NCBI GenBank assembly: GCA_934636265.1
Contig: CAKUAD010000007.1
Location: 1 to 64,000 of the forward strand
Origin: an uncultured Flavobacterium sp.
GTDB lineage: Bacteria; Bacteroidota; Bacteroidia; Flavobacteriales; Flavobacteriaceae
Length of the DNA stretch: 64,000 nt
Direction of reading: 5' to 3'
Below, one piece after another: positions 1 through 7,693 of this stretch. Under the pieces are notes generated by a model, which ran no database searches, was not told where the DNA came from, and saw only the letters and a list, made by a program, of their open reading frames with translations. Made by a program: the position numbers and the translations under genes. Every line of letters starts with the position of its first letter. Positions within the stretch are counted from its first letter, which is position 1.

Positions 1-88
1 GCCTTGGGTTTGGGTATCATCTGATATAAACCCGCTGGAACGCAAACCCCTCACAACAAAAAAATACGTCAAAGTAAACTGAACAAGC

Positions 89-598
89 TTGAACCAACGT
101 CCAAAATTACGATTAACACTTTCAAAAGCCGACAAGATTATCGAAATCCTTGGTTGGGTATTGCTTACAACCCATTGGATTTTAACCGCAGTAAACTACC
201 AAAACTTGCCTGAGGTCATCCCGACACACTACAACGCATCCGGTGTTGCCGACGGCTTTGGCGACAAATGGCTTATCCTGACTTTACCATTGGTTGCAAC
301 CGTTCTCTTGGTGGCGATGACAATTGTCAACAGATTCCCGCATTTGTTTAATTATCCTGCAACGATTACAAAAGACAACGCATTAAGCCAATACACCCAT
401 GCCACAAGGCTAATCAGACTGCTAAAAGTTGTTGTCACCGTAATTTTCAATCTTTTAACTTATCAAACAATTAGGCATGCCAATCAACAGTCTCAAGGAT
501 TGGAAACTTGGTTTTTGCCGTTTGTACTGGGGTTGGTTTTTATTCCACTTGCTTATTTTGCCGTAAAATCATCCAAGACGCCAAACAAGGTTAGCTGA
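89..598 (+). CDS. DUF1648 domain membrane protein
   Basis: A 169-residue inner-membrane protein with about four hydrophobic segments (near residues 20-40, 64-82, 108-125 and 141-160). Between the first two lies the DUF1648 signature: LPEVIPTHYNASGVADGFGDK fits the family pattern P-x-H-[YF]-N-x2-G-x2-D-x-[WFG]-x-[DS]-K. The family is known from SdpI-like and other small integral membrane proteins; no enzymatic role is established. The start used is TTG at 89, because no ATG lies upstream in frame before a stop and the first transmembrane segment would be lost with the next internal ATG. The protein ends soon after the last membrane segment with a basic tail. Function is not known from sequence alone. 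Confidence 0.75.
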   Translation: MNQRPKLRLTLSKADKIIEILGWVLLTTHWILTAVNYQNLPEVIPTHYNASGVADGFGDKWLILTLPLVATVLLVAMTIVNRFPHLFNYPATITKDNALSQYTHATRLIRLLKVVVTVIFNLLTYQTIRHANQQSQGLETWFLPFVLGLVFIPLAYFAVKSSKTPNKVS

Positions 599-600
599 TT

Positions 601-828
601 CGCCGTCATTCCTTTGACATTGCAATTCACAAAATAAATCACCCTATCGATTTTCCTGAGCGCACGCCATCAATTTGACGCAAGTACCAACCTGAGAAAA
701 TTGACGTTCGTGAAACCGCAAAATTGATCTTGGCCGATGAACCGTCGGCCCAAACTTATCATCTAACTTTAAATGACGTTTACAGGAGATTGCGGACCGC
801 GCAGAATCAGATAAAACCGAATCAATAA
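601..828 (+). pseudogene. Possible decayed ORF with one in-frame stop
   Basis: This stretch lies in a gene-free interval of about 310 bases. Frame 1 reads as protein-like sequence in two pieces separated by one stop codon at 676-678, and ends at TAA 826-828. The second piece (679-825, 49 codons) contains KLILADEPSAQ and LTLNDVYRRLRTAQNQIK and has a mixed amphipathic composition. No start codon lies directly after the internal stop. It may be a gene remnant or chance. I do not recognise a family; the LADEP string recalls ABC ATPases but no other ABC motif is present. Confidence 0.2.
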
Positions 829-853
829 AAATATAATGCAAAACAATTTATTT

Positions 854-870
854 TTATTGTTTATCAATAA
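854..870. promoter_or_regulatory. Inverted repeat overlapping the -33 box (candidate operator)
   Basis: TTATTG - TTTAT - CAATAA is a perfect inverted repeat with 6-base arms and a 5-base centre. It covers the TTG of the predicted -33 element of the downstream DUF2975/XRE pair. A plausible operator for autoregulation by the XRE protein encoded at 1451-1672; this is inference. Confidence 0.4.
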
Positions 871-886
871 TTTTTTATTACGTTTG
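857..886 (+). promoter_or_regulatory. Bacteroidota-type promoter (TTG-N19-TACGTTTG)
   Basis: TTG at 857-859 is followed after 19 bases by TACGTTTG at 879-886, an exact match to the TAnnTTTG -7 element of the Bacteroidota housekeeping sigma factor. It lies 24 bases before the ATG at 911 and should drive the DUF2975 + XRE pair. Confidence 0.6.
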
Positions 887-910
887 TGCCGTAATCCAAA
901 TTAAACCGTC

Positions 911-1447
911 ATGTCAAAAACAAACAATCTTGTATTTATCGTCCTGCACGTTATCGCCTGGATAATTTTTGTAGGCCTCGCCATTGAAGCCGGTGGCTTT
1001 ATCGTCAACTTCTTTTTTAGCCTGAACAAACCTGAGCTCGTACAGAACTTGTATCAAAAATTGGACTTGATTCCCATCCTGCAAGATAACCAAGCAATCT
1101 TTTTTCTTTTGTACGCTTTTATTCTTTCAATTTCGATATTAAAGGTACTGCTTTTCTACATCTTGGTCATGCTGATGCACAAAATGGACTTGCAAAAGCC
1201 GTTCAGTGATTTTGTAGCCCGGCAATTCTCGCGGATCAGTTACTTTACACTCGCTATCGGCTTTTTGGGATATGCTGCCGGAAAGGCCACAAAACAACTT
1301 AACCACTACGGATATGCCACAACCCACCTCGATAAGCTTTGGTCTGATAGTCAAGCTTTTATTCTGATGGGAGCCGTTGTCTACATCATTGCGACGATTT
1401 TCAAAAAAGGGGTAGCGATTCAAAATGAAAACGATTTAACTGTTTAG
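911..1447 (+). CDS. DUF2975 family membrane protein
   Basis: A 178-residue protein with four predicted membrane helices (about residues 8-32, 62-88, 108-128 and 147-167). Layout, length and pairing with a tiny XRE regulator 3 bases downstream fit the DUF2975 family, which is usually found as a two-gene unit with a YozG-like helix-turn-helix protein. The role of such pairs is unknown; they may sense membrane state or act as a membrane sequestration partner for the regulator. A clear TTG-N19-TACGTTTG promoter and an inverted repeat lie just upstream. Confidence 0.75.
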   Translation: MSKTNNLVFIVLHVIAWIIFVGLAIEAGGFIVNFFFSLNKPELVQNLYQKLDLIPILQDNQAIFFLLYAFILSISILKVLLFYILVMLMHKMDLQKPFSDFVARQFSRISYFTLAIGFLGYAAGKATKQLNHYGYATTHLDKLWSDSQAFILMGAVVYIIATIFKKGVAIQNENDLTV

Positions 1448-1450
1448 GAT

Positions 1451-1672
1451 ATGCCGATTATTGTAAACCTGGATGTCATGATGGCCAAGCGCAAAATGTC
1501 TCTTAATGAACTTTCAGAAAGGGTTGACCTGACCTTGTCAAATCTTTCCATTCTAAAAACCGGAAAGGCAAAGGCGATACGATTCAGTACGCTTGAATCA
1601 ATCTGCAAAGCACTGGATTGTCAGCCCGCCGATATTTTGGAGTACCAAAGTGAAGGTGAAAATAACCGATGA
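1451..1672 (+). CDS. XRE family helix-turn-helix regulator (YozG-like)
   Basis: A 73-residue DNA-binding protein made of one Cro/C1-type helix-turn-helix: KMSLNELSERVDLTLSNLS for helices 2-3 and FSTLESICKALDCQPADILE for helices 4-5. It begins MPIIVNLDVMMAKRKMS, the usual start of the small YozG-like group. It sits 3 bases after the DUF2975 gene and is certainly cotranscribed. Probable autoregulator of the pair, acting on the inverted repeat at 854-870. Confidence 0.85.
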   Translation: MPIIVNLDVMMAKRKMSLNELSERVDLTLSNLSILKTGKAKAIRFSTLESICKALDCQPADILEYQSEGENNR

Positions 1673-1833
1673 CCCCAACGTTCCTTACTTTATAAAACAT
1701 CGGTAAACTTCTAAAAATCAGCATTTTTTATCCCGATACAGTTTTTAGAAAAACATTTTTGGTAACTTTACAAATCTCCCGGACTGTTGAGTAGTCCAAA
1801 CAGGATATTCAAAGCAACCATAACCGCACGCTG

Positions 1834-2220
1834 ATGAAAACGTCAATCAAAATCTTTGCAGGAATGCTGATGTGTATATTGGCATTTGTTGCCCGGCATC
1901 CGCCATTTGCCCCCGACGATAAGGAAATCGCGGTAATCGTCCAGTACAAAGCCCAACCCTCCAAGGAACATGAAGCCATTTTGGCGCTGACGGACCTTAT
2001 CCAAGAGGTGAGAAAAGAGCCTTATTTTGTAAAAATAAAACTCCACGTTGACCCTAAGGACAAAACCAACATCATGCTTTATGAAGTATGGCGTGATGAA
2101 GCGTATTACAACACAAAGCACATGAACACTGCACACCTGCAGCGCTTTATCGAAAGTTCGCGCGCGTTTCTTACCGGCCCGCCTGAAATTACCATTTGGA
2201 AGGTCGACAAGGTTTTTTAA
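1834..2220 (+). CDS. Antibiotic biosynthesis monooxygenase (ABM) domain protein, probably exported
   Basis: A 128-residue protein with an N-terminal hydrophobic stretch (residues about 5-20, KTSIKIFAGMLMCILAFVA) that looks like a signal peptide or anchor, followed by a single ABM/ferredoxin-like domain (residues 32-125). Family features seen: an N-terminal strand AVIVQYKAQPSKEHEA, central MLYEVWRDEAYYNTK, then HMNTAHLQRFIESS, the usual 'W-x-s/d-x2-A-h-x2-h' arrangement of putative quinol monooxygenases such as YgiN. Cofactorless oxidation of quinones or related aromatics is the known activity of relatives. Export is unusual for this family and rests only on the N-terminus. It stands alone. 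Confidence 0.75.
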   Translation: MKTSIKIFAGMLMCILAFVARHPPFAPDDKEIAVIVQYKAQPSKEHEAILALTDLIQEVRKEPYFVKIKLHVDPKDKTNIMLYEVWRDEAYYNTKHMNTAHLQRFIESSRAFLTGPPEITIWKVDKVF

Positions 2221-2348
2221 ACCATCCGGTCCCAGTCCATCTGACAAATAAGACGCCACCAAACCATGCTTTAAACAGACGATTATAAGCGTCGGCGATG
2301 CGGTGGCCTTTGCCAAACGTCTAATAATCATCCAACAACTGATAAACT

Positions 2349-2379
2349 CCTTATAGATGGACCATGAACCTTTAAAAGA
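2349..2379. repeat. 31-bp direct repeat, copy 1
   Basis: Positions 2349-2379 are identical to 2948-2978 (31 of 31 bases; begins CCTTATAGATGG and ends CCTTTAAAAGA). The copy contains an ATG start and the first eight codons of the gene at 2956, except the last base. The two copies flank an AT-rich 393-base gene. Confidence 0.95.
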
Positions 2380-2416
2380 CCGGCAAGATTTAAAGAATAG
2401 CTTTATAAATTCCTAA
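2357..2416 (+). pseudogene. Truncated 5' end of a copy of the 2956 gene
   Basis: The ATG at 2357 opens a 19-codon frame starting MDHEPLKD, the same first seven residues as the gene at 2956 (MDHEPLKE). It then diverges and stops at TAA 2414-2416, three bases before the ATG at 2420. It is best read as the left-over start of a disrupted or partly duplicated gene whose start region now serves as leader for the inserted gene. Confidence 0.55.
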
Positions 2417-2419
2417 TTT

Positions 2420-2812
2420 ATGACATCATCGTTCTTTGTGAGACACCTTGTTTCAATCATAACATTATTGATTTTTAACTACTCCTTTTCCCAAGCACCA
2501 CAGGTAAAATTAGGAACAGTCTATATTATTAGTAATCAGGGTTTAATCGAAAAAGATCCTCGGCCGGACTCTGCAGAAATATTTGAAAAAATTAAGCGAT
2601 CTATACAGGACGTATTAAAAGATGAAAAGGAGCGGGTAAGTGTTTTTGTCCAACTAGTAATCTACACCGACAAAATACGAGAATTCGAGGTAGCGGTAAA
2701 TTCAGAGATGTCAAAATACGTGACTTTACTATTTGACGAAATTGACAAAATAAAAATCGATAGCATAAACGATTTTGACTTGAAATACGAAATACAATTT
2801 TATGTAAACTGA
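2420..2812 (+). CDS. Hypothetical secreted protein, AT-rich, probably inserted
   Basis: A 130-residue protein with a convincing signal peptide (charged start, then LVSIITLLIFNYSFSQA with cleavage near residue 25) and a mature part rich in charged residues and alternating hydrophobics (VSVFVQLVIYTDKIREFEV). I do not recognise a family; the overall shape recalls small periplasmic TonB-C-like or energy-transducer fragments but no signature is present. Its bases are clearly richer in A/T than those of its neighbours, and it lies between two identical 31-bp repeats, so it is probably a late arrival in this place. Confidence 0.6.
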   Translation: MTSSFFVRHLVSIITLLIFNYSFSQAPQVKLGTVYIISNQGLIEKDPRPDSAEIFEKIKRSIQDVLKDEKERVSVFVQLVIYTDKIREFEVAVNSEMSKYVTLLFDEIDKIKIDSINDFDLKYEIQFYVN

Positions 2813-2947
2813 AGGTGGACAAACTCCGCCTTGCCGCTAACAGGCGAAAATTGCCGGCTTCCGTTCATTAGAGTCACAAATTCCAACCATAAAACGCATT
2901 TGCTTTTGCTTTTTCGTTAAATTAGCAAAAGGTAACGGTTTTAAACC

Positions 2948-2978
2948 CCTTATAGATGGACCATGAACCTTTAAAAGA
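2948..2978. repeat. 31-bp direct repeat, copy 2
   Basis: Identical to 2349-2379. This copy includes the real start of the intact gene at 2956. Confidence 0.95.
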
Positions 2979-3279
2979 AAGTTACGGGACGTTATCCCAA
3001 ACCATCAATGCCCTCGTAGCGCTGGGTTACACCCACGACTTTAACATCCAGGAAGATTGTCTGGTTTGCCATAAATCCGGTGCCACGCTATCGCCCGAAG
3101 AATTTCAGATTGATAAGGTTTACCGATTTGACGGCGATTCCGATCCGGATTATCAGGCCATCCTGTATGCTATATCGTCACCGGCGTTCAATGTCAAAGG
3201 TACGTTGGTCAACGGCTATGGGATTTCATCAGAGGAAACCTCGTCAAAAATGATCGAAAAGCTCAGGATGCATCACTAA
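2956..3279 (+). CDS. Small conserved flavobacterial protein
   Basis: A 107-residue soluble protein: an N-terminal helix LSQTINALVALGYTHDFN, a C-x2-C-like pair in CLVCHKSG, an acidic strand region and a C-terminal GISSEETSSKMIEKL helix. From memory, short proteins of this shape are often labelled phosphoribosylpyrophosphate synthetase in flavobacterial genomes; that label cannot be right as an enzyme name, since PRPP synthetase is about 310 residues and none of its motifs is present. Function unknown. Confidence 0.6.
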   Translation: MDHEPLKESYGTLSQTINALVALGYTHDFNIQEDCLVCHKSGATLSPEEFQIDKVYRFDGDSDPDYQAILYAISSPAFNVKGTLVNGYGISSEETSSKMIEKLRMHH

Positions 3280-3294
3280 ATTCAGGTATTGATT

Positions 3295-3447
3295 TTATAG
3301 ACACTTTCGGCTTTCACTCACCGACAGCAACAGTTGACGCTTAACGCCATGGTATTCGCCAATCTCTTCGACTTTGGTCTTCCTGACGGGATCATTCAAC
3401 TTCTTAAATTGACAGGAACCTAATTTATCATTAAGCTTTTTTATACA
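3295..3447 (-). CDS. Possible small or truncated ORF
   Basis: On the minus strand an open frame of 50 codons runs from 3447 to TAA at 3297-3295 and reads like real protein near its end: KKLNDPVRKTKVEEIGEY followed by HGVKRQLLLSVSESRKCL. It has no ATG; a start would have to be ATA or TTA-like, so it is more likely the 3' remnant of a gene than a complete one. It fills most of the gap between the genes at 2956 and 3480. Confidence 0.25.
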   Translation of the reverse strand, partial: CIKKLNDKLGSCQFKKLNDPVRKTKVEEIGEYHGVKRQLLLSVSESRKCL

Positions 3448-3479
3448 TTAGCCGTCACCGCTAAACACAAAGGGGTATA

Positions 3480-3920
3480 ATGGCAAAGACCAAGACAACC
3501 TATACCGGGCAAAGCGTACCTGCATTCATCGAAGCCTTTGTTGACAACGAGCAAAGAAAAGCCGATAGCTTTCAACTCATCGGGCTGCTGGAAAAATGGA
3601 CGCTCGAACAGGCTAAAATGTGGGGTCCCTCTATCATCGGTTTTGGAAATTACCACTACCGATACGCGAGCGGACACCAGGGTGATGCGCCCGTACTGGC
3701 ATTTTCGCCCAGAAAGGCGGCACTGACGCTTTACGTTTTTTCCGACACTGAAAAAAGCCGGGAGTTACTGGGACAATTGGGGGGTTTCAAAATGAGCAAG
3801 GCATGTATTTATCTCAAAAAACTATCCGATGTCAACCTTGAAATCCTACGAGAACTCTGTATCGAATCAATAAAATACATCAGCGAACACCATGAATGTT
3901 CGTGTAGAATTAACACATGA
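3480..3920 (+). CDS. DUF1801 domain protein
   Basis: A 146-residue cytosolic protein of the DUF1801/YdhG-like family. It carries the family hallmarks in order: an N-terminal VPAFIEAFVDNEQRKADS helix, MWGPSIIGFGNYHYRYASG (the 'M-G-x3-V/I-G-F/Y-G-x-Y-x-Y' core), then AFSPRKAALTLYVF and a C-terminal KACIYLKKLSDVNLEILRE segment. Function of the family is unproven. Its stop overlaps the start of the next gene (ATGA), so the two are translationally coupled. A second DUF1801 gene lies at 25177. Confidence 0.85.
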   Translation: MAKTKTTYTGQSVPAFIEAFVDNEQRKADSFQLIGLLEKWTLEQAKMWGPSIIGFGNYHYRYASGHQGDAPVLAFSPRKAALTLYVFSDTEKSRELLGQLGGFKMSKACIYLKKLSDVNLEILRELCIESIKYISEHHECSCRINT

Positions 3921-4489
3921 GAGAACTAAATCAAAAGATATTTTTAGAGGAAAGACGATTTAAGCTCACTGAAACCGGCCTGGAAACTTATGTCGATGAT
4001 CTTGACATGGAATCTGAGAATTTCGTGCCGTATGAAGACTTTTCAAACTCGTTGAAAATCTACACGGAAAAGTTTCCCAAAATCATGTATATTGCCTTGG
4101 CTATCTTTTTGTTGGCCGCTCTCAGGTCGGCAATTATGGCCGATCCTGTCGAGATTGCGTCAACTTCATCAACCTGGTTGATTGCCATAGGCGCCGTACT
4201 GGTTTTCATCTATAAAGTTTATCAAAAAGAGTACAAGGCTTTGGAACTGGATGACGGACGACGGATTTTTATTCTGGCAAACAGTCCGAGCACCCAAGAG
4301 GTGAACGCCTTTATTGAGGATTTTTTTGAGAGGAGAAAAAAGGATTACCGCAAGCGATACTTTACCATCAATACTGACAACGAACAACAAAAGGAAATCG
4401 ATCGGATGTATTGGCTTCATCGGGAAAACATTATTACTGAAAGTGAACTGGATTTTATTCTGGATGAAATCAAGATCAAGTTCCTTTGA
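3917..4489 (+). CDS. Hypothetical membrane protein with PH-like layout
   Basis: A 190-residue protein with an N-terminal strand-rich region (about 1-52), two membrane helices (about 57-75 and 85-102) and a C-terminal region containing a strand pair KALELDDGRRIFILAN and a helix TQEVNAFIEDFFERRKKDYRKR. This strand-TM-TM-strand-helix order is seen in YcxB-like/bacterial PH-like membrane proteins. It ends with a short SHOCT-like helix pair (MYWLHRENIITESELDFILD). Coupled to the DUF1801 gene by a 4-base overlap. No function can be named. Confidence 0.6.
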   Translation: MRELNQKIFLEERRFKLTETGLETYVDDLDMESENFVPYEDFSNSLKIYTEKFPKIMYIALAIFLLAALRSAIMADPVEIASTSSTWLIAIGAVLVFIYKVYQKEYKALELDDGRRIFILANSPSTQEVNAFIEDFFERRKKDYRKRYFTINTDNEQQKEIDRMYWLHRENIITESELDFILDEIKIKFL

Positions 4490-4549
4490 CCGTTTGCAAA
4501 AAACAAAAAATCAAGCACAACCGCCTCGGCGCTGCCAATAAAGGGAAAT

Positions 4550-5380
4550 ATGAAAAAACTAGTGATCATCGCCGTCCTTTTTGCAAATGGACTTACAGCA
4601 CAGGAACTCAAATTTGACAACCGATTTATCGAAAGTCTGGAAAAGTGGGTGGCATTTGCTCCCGACAGCACGGGAACACACCCGTTTGGATTTATATTTC
4701 TCGATGAAATGGCGGGACTTACGCTGCACTACACGGGAACGTTTACCATCGACAAAACCGGAACGTATCATCCGGAATTGATGGCGCCAACTAAGGTAGC
4801 GAGAATACGTCTGCCAAAAAATGAAACCAAGGTTGCCCACCTGCCGGACAACAAACTACCCGAGCTTAAGGTTGCGGCGCAGCCTGATTGGTTGGTGAGA
4901 GGCGACGAAACCGAGGCCGGATTTTACTACAACCGCGGTTATCTGCACAATGCCTGGGGCGAATGCCAAAAGGCACTGGATTTCCTGGAAAAAGCCGATA
5001 AACTCGATCCAAAATATCCAAGGCTTGCCGTTGAATTGGCGTATTCCTACAACTGTCTGGAGCGCTATGCCGATGCACTCAAAGTCCTGGAACGGGCGCT
5101 TAAGGAATCGCCGGATGATTCATACGTAACCAAGGAATACATCTATTCACTGGCCCGAAGCAAGCAACCGGACAAAGCCAAGACCGTCTACAAAAAATCA
5201 TTGGATAAACAACAAACGCCGTATCAAGCGGAAAATGCCTACAACATCTTGCTGGGTTACCTGTTGCTTAAAGATAAACCGGGATTCAACAATTGGCTGG
5301 CCGAAACCAATTCCTTATATTCAAAAAATCCGCAACTCAAGCAAGCGGTTGAGATGATGGTCGCTGAAATGCAAAAATGA
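4550..5380 (+). CDS. Secreted TPR protein
   Basis: A 276-residue protein with a signal peptide (MKKLVIIAVLFANGLTAQ) and, from about residue 120 on, tetratricopeptide repeats: AGFYYNRGYLHNAWGECQKA, AVELAYSYNCLERYADALKV, KEYIYSLARSKQPDKAKTVY. The first 110 mature residues are not a known domain. TPRs usually mediate protein-protein contact; here the protein would act in the periplasm. It stands alone, 60 bases after the upstream gene. Confidence 0.75.
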   Translation: MKKLVIIAVLFANGLTAQELKFDNRFIESLEKWVAFAPDSTGTHPFGFIFLDEMAGLTLHYTGTFTIDKTGTYHPELMAPTKVARIRLPKNETKVAHLPDNKLPELKVAAQPDWLVRGDETEAGFYYNRGYLHNAWGECQKALDFLEKADKLDPKYPRLAVELAYSYNCLERYADALKVLERALKESPDDSYVTKEYIYSLARSKQPDKAKTVYKKSLDKQQTPYQAENAYNILLGYLLLKDKPGFNNWLAETNSLYSKNPQLKQAVEMMVAEMQK

Positions 5381-5544
5381 AAATTGCATCAGATTTTTCT
5401 TAAGGTATCCGATGCACTTTCGTCAAGTAAACCAATTCAAAAACCTGATGAAGCACCTGCTTAAAATCCTACTGTTAGCGATGGATGGCAGCAAAACATT
5501 TTTTGTTACCTTCACAAAATCAACCGCCTGCCAAAGTTACAATA

Positions 5545-6087
5545 ATGGATCCTTTTGACACCAATACGACTCTTTTGACCGAGCGCCTTGTCCTCAAACC
5601 GATTGTTGACAGCGACATAGGATTTGTCTTTCAGGGCCTCTCCCACCCTGACGTCATCAGGTATTACGGCATCAGTTACCACTCGTTTGATGCTACCCGC
5701 GACCAGATGGTTTGGTACAAAGACTTGCGCGAAAACCAAACGGGAATCTGGTTTGCCATCCGCTCCCGCGACGATCAGTCACCCATGGGATCAATCGGGA
5801 TAAGCAGTTACAACAAGACTTTCCGCAAAGCTGAAATCGGGCTTTGGCTCCTACCTGACTTTTGGAAACGCGGGATTATGCAGGAGGCCGTTGCGGTTTT
5901 TTGCCAATATTGCTTTGACCAACTCCATCTGCACCGGCTGGAAGCGCAGGTTGAAACGGAAAACACGGCATGCAAGCGGCTGATGGAAAAACTGGAATTT
6001 GATTATGAAGGAACGATGAAAGATTGTGAAATCAAGGATGGTAAATTCATCAGCCTGGACCTTTACGCAAAACTAAACCGTTTATGA
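5545..6087 (+). CDS. GNAT family N-acetyltransferase (RimJ/RimL type)
   Basis: A 180-residue acetyltransferase of the RimJ/RimL group, expected to move an acetyl group from acetyl-CoA to an amine. Seen: TERLVLKPIVDSDIGFVFQG at the start, the motif-A strand and loop EIGLWLLPDFWKRGIMQEAV, and the motif-B end LEAQVETENTACKRLMEKLEF. The open frame continues upstream to 5485, but the ATG at 5545 places the start at the usual spot just before TERL. The last codons overlap the next gene by ATGA. A close paralogue is at 28973. Substrate unknown. Confidence 0.85.
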   Translation: MDPFDTNTTLLTERLVLKPIVDSDIGFVFQGLSHPDVIRYYGISYHSFDATRDQMVWYKDLRENQTGIWFAIRSRDDQSPMGSIGISSYNKTFRKAEIGLWLLPDFWKRGIMQEAVAVFCQYCFDQLHLHRLEAQVETENTACKRLMEKLEFDYEGTMKDCEIKDGKFISLDLYAKLNRL

Positions 6088-6794
6088 CTGGCCGAGGAAA
6101 ATTGATCACGAGCTACATCAGCAAAAAAGAAATCGTAAAAGGCGAAGAAGTAAAAGGCCTCGACATACGCGAGGGTATTTTTAACCTGATCCAATCAGAA
6201 CATCCCGGCTTTGATGCCGACAAATACATCAGCCTGGCCGAACTCAACCAATACCGACGTCTTTATCTGACCTCGCTGATTATCCAGGAAAAAGGCGAAC
6301 TGGCCATGATTGACCGCGATGTCATGGAAGCCATCAAGAACAATGCGATCCTGTCGGAAACCATCGAGGATGAAATTGAAGGCGAGCTGACCCTTGGAGA
6401 GCGCATCGCTGATAATGTTGCGGCTTTTGGCGGAAGCTGGACGTTTATCATCTTTTTTTTCGTGTTTATCCTAATCTGGATGGCCATCAATATTTGGGTT
6501 TTGACTACCAGGCCGTTTGATCCTTATCCGTTTATCCTGCTCAATCTGATCTTGTCATGCCTTGCGGCGATTCAGGCGCCTATCATCATGATGAGCCAAA
6601 ACCGACAGGAGCAAAAAGACCGGCTCAGGAGCGAACACGACTACAAAATCAACCTCAAAGCCGAACTCGAAATCAAGCTACTCAGTGAAAAAATAGATCA
6701 TCTGCTGGTGCATCAAAACAAAAAACTGCTGGAAATCCAGGAAGTGCAGATTGATTACCTCGAGGATTTGCTCAGGGTGGTCAACAAGCGCTGA
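6084..6794 (+). CDS. DUF1003 family membrane protein
   Basis: A 236-residue inner-membrane protein of the DUF1003 family: GERIADNVAAFGGSWTFI leads into a first membrane helix (about 118-138), then a short loop RPFDPYPFILLNLILSCLAA and second helix, then SQNRQEQKDRLRSEHDYKIN and a long C-terminal coiled-coil-like helix, exactly the family core order. About 85 residues of soluble domain precede it. Family function is unknown. Overlaps the acetyltransferase gene by 4 bases, so cotranslated. Confidence 0.9.
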   Translation: MTGRGKLITSYISKKEIVKGEEVKGLDIREGIFNLIQSEHPGFDADKYISLAELNQYRRLYLTSLIIQEKGELAMIDRDVMEAIKNNAILSETIEDEIEGELTLGERIADNVAAFGGSWTFIIFFFVFILIWMAINIWVLTTRPFDPYPFILLNLILSCLAAIQAPIIMMSQNRQEQKDRLRSEHDYKINLKAELEIKLLSEKIDHLLVHQNKKLLEIQEVQIDYLEDLLRVVNKR

Positions 6795-6980
6795 CGCCAA
6801 AAATCCGGCAATAAGATAAGGCTGTGGCATCACCCGTGACAAGCCTGACATTGCATGGTTGATTGAGTAATTTAAGATTTGATGTAGAATATTTTTCTGG
6901 ATATCCGATTCTTAAGATTCGCTAAAGACTTAAAGACGCTCTTGTTTTTCACTCTGTTTAAGTTGAAATTTGATTTGCCT

Positions 6981-7682
6981 ATGATCACAATCGACAATTA
7001 TCTGGACAGCCATTACATTCACCGAAGCAACTGGTTACGGGCAGCCGTACTGGGCGCCAACGACGGGATCATATCAATTGCAAGCCTGGCCATTGGCGTG
7101 TCGAGTGCCAGCACCACCCGTGACGAAATCCTTTTGGCCACCGTAGCCGGTTTGGTGGCCGGTGCGCTGTCGATGGCTGCCGGCGAATACGTATCGGTAA
7201 GTTCGCAAACCGACATCGAGACCGCCGACATTGAACGCGAAAAGCAGGAATTGGAATCAATGCCTGAAACCGAACTGAAAATACTGGCCGAAATCTATGA
7301 AAACCGCGGTCTTAAAAAGGAAACAGCGCTTCAGGTAGCCCGCGAACTTACCCAGGCCGATGCTCTTGGCACCCATCTACGCGATGAACTTGGCTTAAAT
7401 GAGATAAGTAAGGCAAAGCCGATTCAGGCTGCATTGGCGTCGGGTGCGGCGTTTACCGTTGGGGGTATGTTGCCCTTGCTGGTGACGATTTTTGCACCTG
7501 TGGGCAAAATGGAAATCTATCTCTACGGATTTACGATACTATCCCTGGTGGTACTGGGTGCGGTGTCGGCCAAAACCGGTGGATCAAGCGTCAAGAAAGC
7601 CGTGATGCGCATTGTGATCTGGGGTACCATCGCCATGGGGTTATCAGCCTTTGTTGGCTATGTTTTTGGCGTAAACGTCTAA
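6981..7682 (+). CDS. VIT1/CCC1 family metal transporter
   Basis: A 233-residue membrane transporter of the vacuolar iron/manganese transporter family. The start H-x-HRSNWLRAAVLGANDGI and the segment LSMAAGEYVSVSSQTDIE are the family's two strongest motifs; a charged cytoplasmic region with many Glu (residues about 75-125, the metal-binding domain in the plant VIT1 structure) separates membrane helices 2 and 3. Relatives export Fe2+ or Mn2+ from the cytosol. The frame is open to 6942 but the ATG at 6981 gives the normal N-terminus. It probably forms a unit with the DUF2231-like gene 11 bases downstream. Confidence 0.9.
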   Translation: MITIDNYLDSHYIHRSNWLRAAVLGANDGIISIASLAIGVSSASTTRDEILLATVAGLVAGALSMAAGEYVSVSSQTDIETADIEREKQELESMPETELKILAEIYENRGLKKETALQVARELTQADALGTHLRDELGLNEISKAKPIQAALASGAAFTVGGMLPLLVTIFAPVGKMEIYLYGFTILSLVVLGAVSAKTGGSSVKKAVMRIVIWGTIAMGLSAFVGYVFGVNV

Positions 7683-7693
7683 ACTATAAAATC

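Noticed and set aside
6..33. Hairpin-like sequence GGGTTT ... AAACCC with inner TATCA/TGATA
   Set aside because: Interrupted stem, no T run, and no gene end visible to its left; could be part of a terminator outside the window but not supportable.
721..750. LILADEPS reading as a remnant of an ABC transporter ATPase
   Set aside because: Only the short LADEP string matches; no Walker A, signature or Asp-loop sequence is present on either side.
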